NCBI GenBank assembly: GCA_950106755.1
Contig: OX467087.1
Location: 10,730,047 to 10,794,046 of the forward strand
Length of the DNA stretch: 64,000 nucleotides
DNA from: Climacium dendroides
Taxonomy: Eukaryota; Streptophyta; Bryopsida; Hypnales; Climaciaceae
Direction: 5' to 3'
Shown: one piece after another, positions 50,172 through 61,264 of the stretch
Numbering within the stretch: the stretch's first letter is position 1
Layout of the letters: every line of letters begins with the position of its first letter
Program-made: the position numbers and the translations under genes
The notes under the pieces: model-generated
Databases searched by the model: none
What the model was told of the DNA's origin: nothing
The model's input: only the letters and a program-made list of their open reading frames with translations

Positions 50172-50957
50172 ACTAGCGGTTGGCGCTTGCTATGCTACGC
50201 ATTCACCATTAGAATTTCATTAGAATTTCGTTAAAATTTTTTATGTATTAGATAGAATGTAGAGTAAGAATTTCAATAAATCTTTAGATAAACATATACT
50301 AAAATAAACAATAGAATTTAATGAATGATGAATGAAATACATGCAATGATGAATACGGTAAAAGATACACATACATTAGAATGCATTTAGAAATTTGACT
50401 CAATTGTTACAAAAAATTGCAATTCAAATTGAAGAATTGAAAAGAAAAACTTATAAATCTCAAAACTTGGTGAACAACTTAATTGTTGTGGAATCCAAAA
50501 TCGCTTCAATTGAATAAATTTCTCAAAATCATTTGGTAGTAGCAATAGAAAATTGAAATCATGACAGCTCAAAGTTCACAAAAGCACAAAATCATAGAAG
50601 TACAAAGAAGTATAAAACCAAGAAAAGCAATGGAATTACTACTTGTATAATATCACCATATTGGTCCTCTTTAATATCACCTCAATTGCAACAACTATAT
50701 TGTTTCTATAACATCACCCTTTGTAAAAAGTAATATTACAAAGGTGATTGTGAACTACTACTTTATTTCAGTAATATCTCATTGTGTGAAAATATGATTT
50801 CTATGTATGCATGATTGGAAGTATTTTTATAAAATATTTTAAATAATTATTTTAAAGACTTATTGAAATCATTATCATGCATTCTATTCAAATATATCAA
50901 ATTTTTACTAATATCTGATACAATGAATGCGTAGCATAGCAAACATGAGCCCCTAGT
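50172..50957. mobile_element. TIR element, second of a tandem pair
   Basis: 786 bp, co-linear with 49290-50115 with small deletions. Termini are ACTAGCGGTTGGCGCTTGCT and the inverted ACTAGGGGCTCATGTTTGCT. The right flank (ATTAATGGTAGCAT onward) repeats the sequence between the copies, which shows a unit duplication and makes a second independent insertion unlikely. Confidence 0.7.
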
Positions 50958-51029
50958 ATTAATGGTAGCATTTGTGATATTACAAAGGGACTTATGATTT
51001 TAGTAGTATGATTTTATAGTTATTTTTAT

Positions 51030-51348
51030 CAGGGTTGTCATAACAGGCGAATCGGACCGGGCGGACGGGCGAACCGGACGGGCAAACCGGACCGGACGGA
51101 TGGACGGTCTGAACGGCTTTAATTTTGAGAGTTTTGCACCTTGATGATCCCATCCGCGCCCTAACCGCGCCCTGACGATCCCGTCCGCACCCTGACGTCC
51201 GCGCCCTAACGATCCCGTCCAGGCGTCCACGCCCTGACGATTCTGTCCGCGCCCCGACTACAGCGTCCACACCTTGTCGGGCGAATTGGACAGACAGGCA
51301 AACTGGACGGACGGGTGAACCGGACGTCCGCCCACTATGAAAACCCTG
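51030..51348. mobile_element. hAT-type MITE with perfect 8-bp TSD
   Basis: 319 bp beginning CAGGGTTGTCATA and ending, inverted, CAGGGTTTTCATA. It is flanked on both sides by the identical octamer ATTTTTAT (51022-51029 and 51349-51356). An 8-bp target duplication with CAGGG termini fits the hAT superfamily. The interior is very GC-rich, with repeated CGGACGG/GAACCGGAC near the ends and GTCCGCGCCCTGACGATCCC units in the middle, unlike the AT-rich surroundings. No coding sequence. Confidence 0.85.
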
Positions 51349-51356
51349 ATTTTTAT

Positions 51357-52003
51357 CTAATTATATATCAATTGCAATATGTACCTTAACAATCCTTTTA
51401 CTAATATTTTTGCAATACTACAAAAATAATGTTATGGTAACTCAAAATTTAAGTATATCGTTCATCCTCTTGCAGTATTGCATTTTAATAATATTATACT
51501 CATACTCATTTAGTATTGCAAAAAAGTACTGAGAAGATATATTATAACAATATAGCATTAATCATAAGGCAATACACTATCAATATCATCACTGACATAA
51601 AATTTTGAATGAAATTGAATATGTAATTAAAGGGTTTGATGATTACAATCCATATGAATTTAGATAAAAATGGCAAGATTGGATGCAATTATTGATCAAT
51701 GCATGAGTGGTTTAGGATTTTACATTCTATGTTTTTTTTATTTTAATATTTGAATTAACAATTCCAAAATGAACTAGGATAAAAAAAATTAATTTCTTTT
51801 TTCTTCTAGAAGAAAATAAATAAAACGAAAAAAATTAATAAAAATAATATAAATGAGAAATTAATTTTAAAAATTACTAATATATAATTACTCTTTAATT
51901 TGATTGTTGACATATAATTTTTTGAAAAATATGAAAAAACCAATTACAATGTTGAAATGTATCTGCTTCTGTAATTTTCCAAATAAAAACATCTACTTTG
52001 TCA
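51357..52003. other. Intergenic, very AT-rich
   Basis: No gene or bounded repeat is seen. Confidence 0.5.
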
Positions 52004-52745
52004 AGATTTTTTACTTTGTTTTCACTAAAAGCACTCCAATTTTGTCATTTCTAGTACAATGAAGTACAAAAATATTTAGGAAATCCATTTTTGGACACAT
52101 GTAATCGTAAGATCTTATAATAAGTTGGTTTGAAAAGGTGTGGAAAAAATGTCAAAATCTTTCACCATGTACATTGCAAGATAGTAAGGTTTGATTTGAC
52201 AAATATCCATTTTTTGGCCCTTCAAAAAACTGGGTAGCTATGCTTCACAAGCTCACATAATCACATATGTATGAAAAAATGGGTAATATGATGATTACTC
52301 GGATTCATTTTTCAAGGCAAGTTGTCTCTATATTGTCTTGAAACATTTAAAATCATTTAGAAATGTACAACATGTAGGGAAAAAATAGTAAATAGATAGA
52401 AGTACAAAATGATTCCCTGAATGATTCAAGACACTAAATTGAAAATAATTTATTTATATAATTCTAAAATGCCAATCCCAATGGTTGTCATGTGGTAATA
52501 AATAATCTACACCCAATGTTTTTATTTTTTTTCAAAAGTATTGAAAATTGAACCAAATAAAGGACTTCTAAGTGTATTTTAGAGTGGAGATTTCATAACT
52601 ACATTCAAACTTTAAATCCTTATAACTTTCATCTCATTAATCAAAATGGAATCATTTATAGCTTTCTATGTATATAAAAATTTATAAAATCAGTTTCATT
52701 TTTTTTAAAGTTACTTTTAAAGCATAATTGGAAGTTGCCTTGGCA
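52004..52745 (-). mobile_element. Truncated family A copy (inverted)
   Basis: It follows 34998-35876 in reverse order through TTTTCACTAAAAGCACTCCA, the CATTGCAAGATA block and AACTTTCATCTCATTAATCA. Both termini are eroded. Confidence 0.6.
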
Positions 52746-52959
52746 CCCTTTGTAGGGTTGCTAGTAGGCGAGCTTGTGAGCATGAGCCCATGAGCCTGTG
52801 AGCCTATAAGCGGGAAATTTTTTTTATTAAGAAAATGTGGGGGACCTATGACCGTGGATGTAAGTGTCTTATTTTTTCTGAAGATGTGAGCTCATTCTTC
52901 AAAAATTTAAATTACTTACAAACTTAAATGAAATAAAAAATTGCAACAACCAATTGTGT

Positions 52960-53190
52960 TTAACCCATAAACGCCGCGGACGATGTCAAATGTCTAATGA
53001 ATGACAAAAGAATCTCATATGTAAGACGTAACTGCAACTATTCATCCACATAATTAAGGGTGGGAAAGAGAGATCTTCTATAGTACTTTGACTCCCAATA
53101 AGTTTCTTTTGGTATTTTTAAAGTAAATGATGACATACAGTTCTAGAATCACTGATTTCCACGGTAACCAGCTCGACATTCAAGAGTTAA
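52960..53190 (+). mobile_element. TTAA-flanked family B MITE (231 bp)
   Basis: TTAACCCATAAACGCCGCGG to GACATTCAAGAGTTAA, co-linear with 42690-42919 and TTAA at both ends. It lies about 150 bp beyond the 3' end of the ParB/methyltransferase-like gene. Confidence 0.65.
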
Positions 53191-53346
53191 TTTTGATAGA
53201 AACATGGATAGAAAACATAAAATGCAAAATTTTGAAGGGGAATGAATCATACTAAAGATGTAGCCATAAAACACACAATCAAATCAAATCATATTGAAAA
53301 TGAATACATAACAATTTGACTCATGAGATATGTCAATCTCATAGAT

Positions 53347-56300
53347 CTAGGTTGTAGTGGACTCAGTTGCAGACGCCAAGCTACTCTCAGACTCTGAAGT
53401 CTCTTTACCCTCTGATGCCGATCCATCTATGAATTGCAAAACATTAAGAGCATATGTATCTTCTCTACGTTTTGTTTCTAAGCTACCAAAGTTTGCAAAT
53501 GCTGATGCTAATTGCTCAGCATAAACTGGGAGATCAAAAGACTTTTTTGGACTTAGTACTAGTTTGCGTCTCTTCTTCAATACATCTGCGAACATTAGTT
53601 TTTGACACCTAAAAAAAATATAGAATATTAGAGTCACGAAATAGAAGAAGTAGGAAGTCAAAGAACACTCCAAAAATATGAAAAACTTACTTACTAGGTT
53701 TAGTTCGGCGAGGAAATTTTCGAGGAACCATAGTCATTGCGTCCGGATCTTATAAAGATGCAACCGGCATTGGCGGTTGCGTTTCAGTTATTATCACATC
53801 TTCTTGAGTGTTCCTTTTCATGGGTTCAAGAACGCCATGAAAAACACTATTGTCTTCCTCTAAAGCCACTATGTGTCGTCTTGTGCCGCGACATGCTGTA
53901 ATTGATGCACCTATAATTTACAAAATGCAATTCATATCAATGAATCACTATATCAATACATATATGAAAATCCAATTCTTGAAATGAAAACTAACTAGTG
54001 GATGTTGTGCAATCCAAAACCAAGTCGCCTTCTTCAGTTGTCCCCTCTATAAGGAATTGGAAGAGCCTAGTATCCTTTTCGTGAGGCCCTCGCCATGGAA
54101 TTTTGGTTTGTGGATTGACCAACATGCTCTCTTCAATTGTGTAGTTAATTAATGTATCATCCTTGCGTAGGTCTACTTTTGCCTTCTGCATTGCTTCTGA
54201 CCGCTTCAAAGAGAACTTTGACTTCTCTTTATCACCGAGGTCCTTCACCAAGAGAGTGATTCCAAACTTCAAAGTCTACAGTCATAAAAAAAATTATATA
54301 TTAGAAAAGAATACAACCATTTGTGAATGTCAATTTCCATTAAAATCATGAAAATATTTGAAAACACTAACCATTTCCGAGTCATCCACAGCTGAAGTTA
54401 AGTGCATACGATTGATGCCCAACCATTCCTTCTTCACCAGTGAAGGATAAGACTCACACAATCCTGCAATAATGCCCTTTGAATCGGCACACCATGACTG
54501 AAATAATATCATGCAGCTATGGTCTTGTAAGTGCATATCTGCAAAGAAGAAGGCCGATTGAATGGCCTCATACTCTAGATCTGAATTCCATGAAGGTATT
54601 GCTTTCTCTGGAGTACATACATCCGGGACAGGTAAATTTTCTTGGCAGTCAAAAAAGATGAGGTCCACTAAAGGTGCTCGGCTCACTTTACCTCCATACA
54701 TACGGGGCTTCCCTAGTGCCAACTGCAGAAACGAATTTATGCAAACAATCAATTATTCATACAACTTTTTTTCAAAGGTCCAAAAAATAAAGGATTATTA
54801 GTTTTAGACAAAACATCATGGTTACCTTTTTCAAAAAAGTTGTCACTTCAGTATAGCACGTAGGCACGTCGGACTCCATGTTATCCATCACGTCGACAAT
54901 AGAGTCGTTCAAGATCAATTCCTCTGAAGTGACGTCTGCATCATCACCAAGAACTATGACTTGAGTACCTTGTGTCACGATGTCCTCTGTGAAATCTGGA
55001 AGTATCGCCTTCCTCTTCAATCCACTTTGGGATCCACTTTGTATGTGCGAGTTTTGATCAACTGTTGAAGAGTCTAGTACTCATTTATTGCCTTTTTCCT
55101 TCTTCTTGCTTTTGCCTTTCCCTTTACCCTCTTCTTTCTCCTTCTCCTTCTCTGCCAACTTGAGAAGATGCTCCGCTTCTTTTTTGTCCTTGTTCTCACG
55201 AATCTCTTGCTTTTTGTTCTCTTTCTTTTTGTCAGCAACCATTCTCCTTGCAATTACTCTCTTCTTTTGTTGATAAGTGTAGTTGTTGAATTGGGGAACA
55301 TCCAAGTCAATGACGCCGAGACCATCTAGTGATTTTCGAAGTTCTACTTCTGATGGATGAGTGAATGTCAACGGACAATCTAGATACCACGCTCCACCAC
55401 TGAGATGAGCTGTCGTGAATGTCTTTAGTTGGCTTGACGTGTACATGCACTCTTCAGAACTCCGGTCCAACTATGTGGTTAGAAATGGAGGAAGATCCTC
55501 CCTAGGGATGGCGTTCTTCCCTAAAAGCTCGTACTTGAAATACCTACAATAAGAATATTACAAAAATTAGTGGCAATCACATAGCCAAATTCCTTGTTAC
55601 AAAAAACACACATTCACTAAACAAATAACTACATATGCTAATCCTTCAAAGAAATTAAGGAAACATGAAATTTATATTTACATAAATGTACCGGAAAATA
55701 ACTCTACGAATAGTGTCATTTGATCCACCAAAATTCGAGAAGGTCTCTGACTTCTTGAAAGGGTTTGATCCCTTCAAAGCCTGGCCAAAACCTTGATCCC
55801 AAATCTTCCTTCTCCATCCCTCTATATACTCTGGAAGATACTCCGGTTGAAGCGGGGCTGCCATATTGATTTTGAGGCTATCTTTATTGACTACATTGTC
55901 AAAATACTCTACCGCACTATCCTCAATCTGCATTATGTTCTTGTCAATACATTTTCATTGTTGTTCGATATACATGAAAAAACAAAACTTTACAATGTAG
56001 TACTTCAGGATTTTGACATTACATACATGAAAAGTCATTTAAATAAATATAAACACTTACCCCTGCCTACCAAACCCATTTATTGAGGAAGGGCCCCAAT
56101 TTCTCTTCGGAAATTGGCTTTGGAGGGAAACGTCTAGCATCCTGTGAAGGCAGGGATGAGTTCCACCACTTCAACAACTTTGTCTTCTGTGCTATAGAGG
56201 TATTGCAAGTAGCTATCATTTGGAGCTTTTCCAAAGTCATTTCAGGAACCTCATTTGTGGTCCAATGCTTTTCAACCTTCAAAATGAAATAGAACTATAT

Positions 56301-57675
56301 CAACAATAAATAAACCATAATAACAAAAAATACGACAACCAATTTTTACATCAAAATTGTCCATCACCTCTTCCAAAAATCCTGGACCGTAAGTAGGATT
56401 TGCCACCGCAAGCAATTTTCCCATTTTCACATACAACTTTGCCGCCTTCTCCTTAGCTCCAACCCTCATGGCATTAGCCACCCCTTGATCACTTTTATCT
56501 TCAGTTGCTGTCACTTCATTGTACTTTCGTACTGCGGCATCCGTTCCTTGTGCTATCTCTTGCTATAAAATAACATCAACAAAATTTCAATTATACCAAA
56601 TTTGCACATTCTTCATCCTTTCCTATATTATCATGACATAAAATGAAGGATATATAAAACAATTAGAACATTTTCACTCTTACCCGAAAAACAAATGCCG
56701 TGAAGACCTCCATTGGCATTGAGTACCATGTTTTTCTCACTGATTGCGTACCACATCGTTTCCTCTCAGAAGGTCTCAACATTTCATTGAACTTCTCCAT
56801 GGGTAGAAGCCTATACTTCTGAACACAATAAAGAGTGTGAACTAGATTGGTCTTCACATGGGAATCCTCCGTCGACCTACAATTTACATTAAACAATAAG
56901 TTCATTTCATAGATATAAAGAAATTGAACCTCAAAATACTAAAAGTCAAAGATTATATTCAATCAAGCAACATTATATGATACACTCTTACTTACTTGTT
57001 GATGTCATGCATAATTTGCATGACAAGCTCTATTCTCCCTTTTGTGTCCAAAATGATGTTGTCTACTGAAATGTGCCAAGCCCGTTTCGCCACATGCAGC
57101 CTTGATATATGATTCATCCATGCCAAGTGACGGTGATTTCCATCACAGACAAAAAACTTGGAGTTCTTCAAATAACTCAACTCTAGCAAAGAATCTAAGT
57201 ACTCATTGAAGATATCATTCTCCGATTTCCACAAAGGACCCCAGGCATCTATTTCATCTCTTGAGAATTCCGAAGACTCCCCCGCCTCATTAGTTGTGGA
57301 CACGTAAAAACCTGCGGCTCCATCCCGATATCCATGAACAAATTCTTCTTCAAGTTTTACAAGATCACAAGAGAGGGTGGGCCTAACCATTAGCATGGGT
57401 ACCAATCTGCACAAAGGTATGCGCATTCGAGAGTGTTTTTGAGGCCTCATCCTCAAACTCTCAATGGTAGCCACGGAGTCTACCTTCTGCAACCGTCGGA
57501 GTTCATCTTCTAGCAACTCCTTCTCCTCCTCCTCAACATCATTCACCTCAACATCTCCTTCTTCCTCAGTGCCAATTTCTAGTTGACCTCTTTCACTGGT
57601 AGGTGGAGTTGAATGAACTTCCTCTGGTTGTGACAGATTAATTGGTGACTCCTCCATTTGCAAGATCATGTACAT
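53347..57675 (-). pseudogene. ParB-like plus DNA-methyltransferase-like gene, ten exons, four in-frame stops
   Basis: The exons in coding order are 57675-56996, 56876-56684, 56562-56350, 56276-56061, 55927-55692, 55543-54826, 54722-54372, 54275-53996, 53910-53691 and 53608-53347. All joins have GT/AG and the phases agree, giving one frame of 1122 codons. Residues 177-186 (CDGNHRHLAW), after MRIPLCRLVPMLMVRP, resemble a ParB/sulfiredoxin-type motif. Codons 620-666 are a Lys/Glu-rich coiled stretch. At 772-780, DLIFFDCQE sits where DNA methylases have DPPY. At 932-982, HEKDTRLFQFLI then GDLVLDC and ACRGTRRHIVALEED align with the motif X/I end of N6/N4 methylases; motif order IV before I is beta class. 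Key catalytic residues are lost. In-frame stops are TAG 56069, TAG 55473, TGA 55083 and TAA 53752. The last could be a genuine terminus. Function is unknown; the fold call is from motif comparison by eye. Confidence 0.62.
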
Positions 57676-57877
57676 TTCTTAGGTCAATTAGGAAATACAC
57701 GGAAGTCCTCATGAAGTTCCAAATTCAACTTATAAACCAAATCTTTACTATGATGGTAAAAAATTCCTCAATACAAAGGATTATACAAGTAATACATAAT
57801 GGAACGTCTTATGATAACACCAATGACTAAGTAATACAAATGCTGCAACACTGGAATGGTGTCTATTCTTTTCAAAC

Positions 57878-58330
57878 TCAATCAATTTCTACACTAGCAT
57901 CTGAGTTAGAACTCAAGTGGATGAGGACAATTTCGTGCGTGCCCAAATTAAAGCTGCAAGCACTACCTCTAATATCCTCTACTGGTGGACTAGAAATGGA
58001 GATTGATGTTTGACAATTACAGCTACTATACTCAGTCTCAGAACTCTCAGTAGAGAACATTGGTTGTTTTCGTTTTTGTTTGTTGGAATCACTGAACCTA
58101 TTGCAACAAGGTTCATCTAATTGATCAGCTGCTCGGTCACAAGCATCAAGAATGTCTCCAAGGCTTACCAAGTCAGTGTCTTCATGAGGCAATGACTGGC
58201 TAACAATGTTGACGTTCTTATCTTCTGGAGTCCTAGGTTCCGAAGTTCCTGGAACCTCTGCAATATGGATTGCCATATTGGAAGGTACTGGTAAAAAGGC
58301 ATGGTCATCCAGACTCTCATGTGTATCCAT
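57878..58330 (-). CDS. Unrecognised 150-codon frame, possible 5' exon of the ParB/methyltransferase-like gene
   Basis: The open frame starts at an ATG directly after a good acceptor (TTTTGTAG) and ends TGA at 57878. The product is acidic, Ser/Thr-rich and low in hydrophobic residues (for example DLVSLGDILDACDRAADQL), with no domain I recognise. It lies 200 bp upstream of the next exon on the same strand. A strong donor-like GTAAGC lies inside it, and a weak GTAGAA lies near its end. It may be a leader exon of the downstream gene, a separate small gene, or a relic. No in-frame join to 57675 could be demonstrated. Confidence 0.35.
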   Translation of the reverse strand: MDTHESLDDHAFLPVPSNMAIHIAEVPGTSEPRTPEDKNVNIVSQSLPHEDTDLVSLGDILDACDRAADQLDEPCCNRFSDSNKQKRKQPMFSTESSETEYSSCNCQTSISISSPPVEDIRGSACSFNLGTHEIVLIHLSSNSDASVEID

Positions 58331-58546
58331 CTACAAAAGCATTTTAATAATGAGGTAGGCCAATGTCAATCAGAATGGAATAAAATTTTCAAATAATAAT
58401 ATTAAGAATACATTAATAAAAAGTAGGAAGAAAGAATCAATATTAAAAACAAAACTTGACATCCCAAAATTACTTGACTTCCATTTCCAACATTCCTATA
58501 GTAGAAATACCAAATATTTATAAATTTTGAAATTTGCACCAAAATA

Positions 58547-58892
58547 GGGTCCGACAGGGTTCCTTGGGGTAGTTCACGCTACCCTTGGTTCTTGTCTTCC
58601 TTTTTCATGGCGTGTGCATTGAGGTCCACGACGTCTGCATTCTAAATGAATTTTTCAATGAACTTGAAGTTACGTCAGGTAGTGTTGTCGAACACCGCAA
58701 AGGAACTACTCCTATCGGAGCATGTTGTACCGAACTGCAGGACCCAACTGAACCCTCATGACGAGACTGGAGGAATGGAAAACAAAAAACTGTAAAAACT
58801 AAAGGACCCTGTGGAAAATTTCAATGACACTACACTATTGGAAAACCAAAAATGGGGGTAGCGTGAGCTACCCTAGGGAACCCTATCGGGTT
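58547..58892. mobile_element. TIR element, GGGTAGCGTGAGCTACCC-type ends
   Basis: The left end GGGTCCGACAGGGTTCC then TTGGGGTAGTTCACGCTACC is inverted at the right end as GGTAGCGTGAGCTACCCTAG then GGAACCCTATCGGGT. About 38-bp TIRs bound 346 non-coding bases. It abuts a second copy of the same terminus at 58888-58926. Confidence 0.65.
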
Positions 58893-58926
58893 CGACAGGG
58901 TTCCTTGGGGTAGCTCACGCTACCCC
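58854..58926. repeat. 73-bp palindrome made by two abutting TIRs
   Basis: 58854-58888 pairs with 58892-58926. Each arm begins GGGGGTAGCGTGAGCTACCC; a few mismatches follow. It arises where the right end of the 58547 element meets the left end of a second copy. That second copy continues rightwards with matching interior: the 43-bp stretch at 58741-58783 recurs at 59178-59220. Confidence 0.8.
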
Positions 58927-59222
58927 CAGTTTGTGTCTTGCTGGTTCAGTCTGGTCCAGCCATGTTGAGTTTCCCATTGTCTCGGTAACGGTGGAGAACT
59001 AGTGCCTGCGCCTACTACGTAATCTGGATGGAAGGAGCATGCTCTTTCCACGGGTTGAAATTGTAGGGACAAAATTGCAGGTGGTATGTTAAATGTAGAC
59101 GCTCTTGGATTGGCAATTACGACGTTTTTGGATCGGTAGTTACAAAAACCTGTAAAAACTACAGGACCGAATTGTAGGACCCAATTGAACCCTCATGACG
59201 AGACTGGAGGAATGGAAAACGG

Positions 59223-59442
59223 CATGGTTGTCATAATGGACGGACGTCCGGTTCTCCCATCCGTCCGATTCGCCTGTCCGGTAGAGGGCTCGCCCGTCCG
59301 ATATAGTCAACACAAAGTTGACTTTATGAAAATGGAAAAATAGGCCACGTGGATGCCATTGGGATGCCACGTGGATTCTTGAACATGCAGGGCGCGGACG
59401 CCATCGTCAAGGCGTGGATGCCATTGTCAGGGCGCGGACGGG
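59223..59442. mobile_element. Partial copy related to the hAT-type MITE
   Basis: It begins CATGGTTGTCATAATGGACG, related to a terminus of 51030-51348. It contains the same GC-rich words (GGACGTCCGGTT, GGGCGCGGACG, GGCGTGGATGCCAT). The right terminus is not found, and it stops where the AT-rich array begins. Confidence 0.55.
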
Positions 59443-59489
59443 ATTTAATAAATATACTAAATTAATATGCTTTTACATATTTCCATTTC

Positions 59490-60900
59490 ATATTCCATAT
59501 TCCAAGTCACTACAACAGTCCATATTTTTATTTAATGTTAGATCATATCACTGTAACACCCACTAGAAGAAACCCACATCTTGATGTTACATTGGACGTA
59601 ATTTTTGACATAACAACATGAAATTGTAACATGATGCGCAAAAAAATCCGTCAAGTTAAACGTGGGTTTCTTCTAGTGATCCAAATAAATTCCATATCCT
59701 AATCAATCCATCATTCCATATTTTTGCGGGGTGTTAAATTACCTCATTATAAGTTTGTAACACCCAAACCACTTCCATGTCCAAATCACTCCACCAATCC
59801 ACCATTCCATAAATTTTTTGGGTGTTACATTATATTACACTGACACCCAAAGCATTTCCATATTTGAAAGCACTCCACCATTCATATTTCTTTTAATGTT
59901 AGATTATATAATTCCTTCAAAATAATTGGCCACCCTAAAATAAATTTGTATGCTTTTCAAAAGCTTTGGTCACCCCATCTCCCCTTTTGGACATTGATTT
60001 TTAAAGCACACTTCCATTCCAAGTGACTGCCATTATTTTTTGGGCGGAATCATTCTCTTTCCTATTTTTTTGGCATCATTACCAAAAGTCTTTTATTTGA
60101 ATTCAATGCCACTTGTGTAGGGTGGAATGATTTTTTTTTCCTATTTTATTTTCCGTGATTAGCAAAATTGTTCCATTTCAAGCCGAGGCCATTTCTTTTT
60201 CGTTGATCATTCCCATTCCTTTCATTTTTTGCTCCATAGCAAAACTCTTTCATCTCAAGTGAATTCCATTTATTTTTTGTAGTATCCCAACTCTATTTGA
60301 ACTAAATGGTAATTTTTTGGGGCTGTTAGTTGAAATCACTTTGACACACTATTTTTTGTAGGCTTATCTCTCTCACAAAATTGTTCCAACCCAAGCCCAA
60401 TCCATTTTGTATTTGTTCCATCATTTCCTTTCCTATTTTTTTTCCATTAATGAACAAAGCTCTTCCCATCCCAATTCTATGCCATTCTTTTTGGTTCGGA
60501 TCATTCTCTCTCTTTTTTTTTGCTTCATTCCTAAAACTCTCCCATCCCAACTCATAGTTATTCTTTTCTTTTCGAACATTTTTTTTTGTTGAAAGAAATG
60601 GACAATTTTCATGTTCTAACATTCCAATTTCTATTTTGTTTTGGTTCATTAATTAGGAAGACTATTTTATTCGAACTCATAGTTCTGCTTTATTTGTTCA
60701 ATCTTTCCCTTCCCTATTTTTTTTTTCTAATTCACTAAAGTTATTCCATCTCAACTCAAAGCCATTATTCTTATTTTTTTTTCCATCATTCTGTTTCCTT
60801 TTATTTATTTTTTTCATTACTAAAATTATTCCAATCTACTTCAATGTCATTCTTTTTTTTGTTGGATCAATTACTTTCTTTTGGAGGGGGGGCTTCATTA
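59490..60900. repeat. Diverged CT-rich tandem array, units about 90-110 bp
   Basis: Repeated phrases such as TTCCATATTCCAARTCACT, CCATTATTTTTTG, GGATCATTCTCTTTCCTATT, TTTTTTGCATCATTACCAAA and ACTCTTTCATCTCAA recur in the same order and strand many times. Units are strongly diverged. No coding content: the frames here come from low-complexity T-rich sequence. It separates the ParB/methyltransferase-like gene from the kinase-like gene. Confidence 0.65.
59561..59678. mobile_element. 118-bp CACTA-type MITE
   Basis: CACTAGAAGAAACCCAC at the left is exactly inverted as GTGGGTTTCTTCTAGTG at the right. It is inserted within the CT-rich tandem array. CACTA-beginning termini suggest the CACTA superfamily; no clear 3-bp target duplication is seen. 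Confidence 0.7.
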
Positions 60901-61264
60901 ACTTCTAGAACATAGACCTGTTTTTTTAATGCATTTTTTTTTCCATTTGTTCAAAAAAAACAAAAAAAAAACATAGACCTATTGAAAAAATACAGTGTAT
61001 GTATTTTTATACCAAACTACTGCATTCACTATTTTTATAGAGGTTTTACCATCAACTCATAGAATTCATAAAAATGCAATGAGAAAGAACAATGATATGG
61101 CATATTAATATATTATGACATTTTGAGTAGAGAATACATCCAATTTTATATATATTTGAGATGTTTCGCAATTGCCAAGTATGTACACATGGTCCTCTAC
61201 GAGGATGGTTTACCTTCTATGCCTGAACTATATGGTAAACTACAAAAATTTTAAAAACTAAATA
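60901..61264. other. Spacer downstream of the kinase-like gene
   Basis: AT-rich, probably includes the 3' UTR of the minus-strand gene at 61265. Nothing else is seen. Confidence 0.45.

Noticed and set aside
55088..55273. Phe/Leu-rich plus-strand frame
   Set aside because: It is the complement of the Lys/Glu-rich stretch in the minus-strand gene.
56061..56071. Alternative donor GTAGGC to avoid the first in-frame stop of the ParB/methylase-like gene
   Set aside because: It leaves phase 2, and no acceptor checked upstream of the next exon restores its frame; joining to the obvious acceptor creates TGA.
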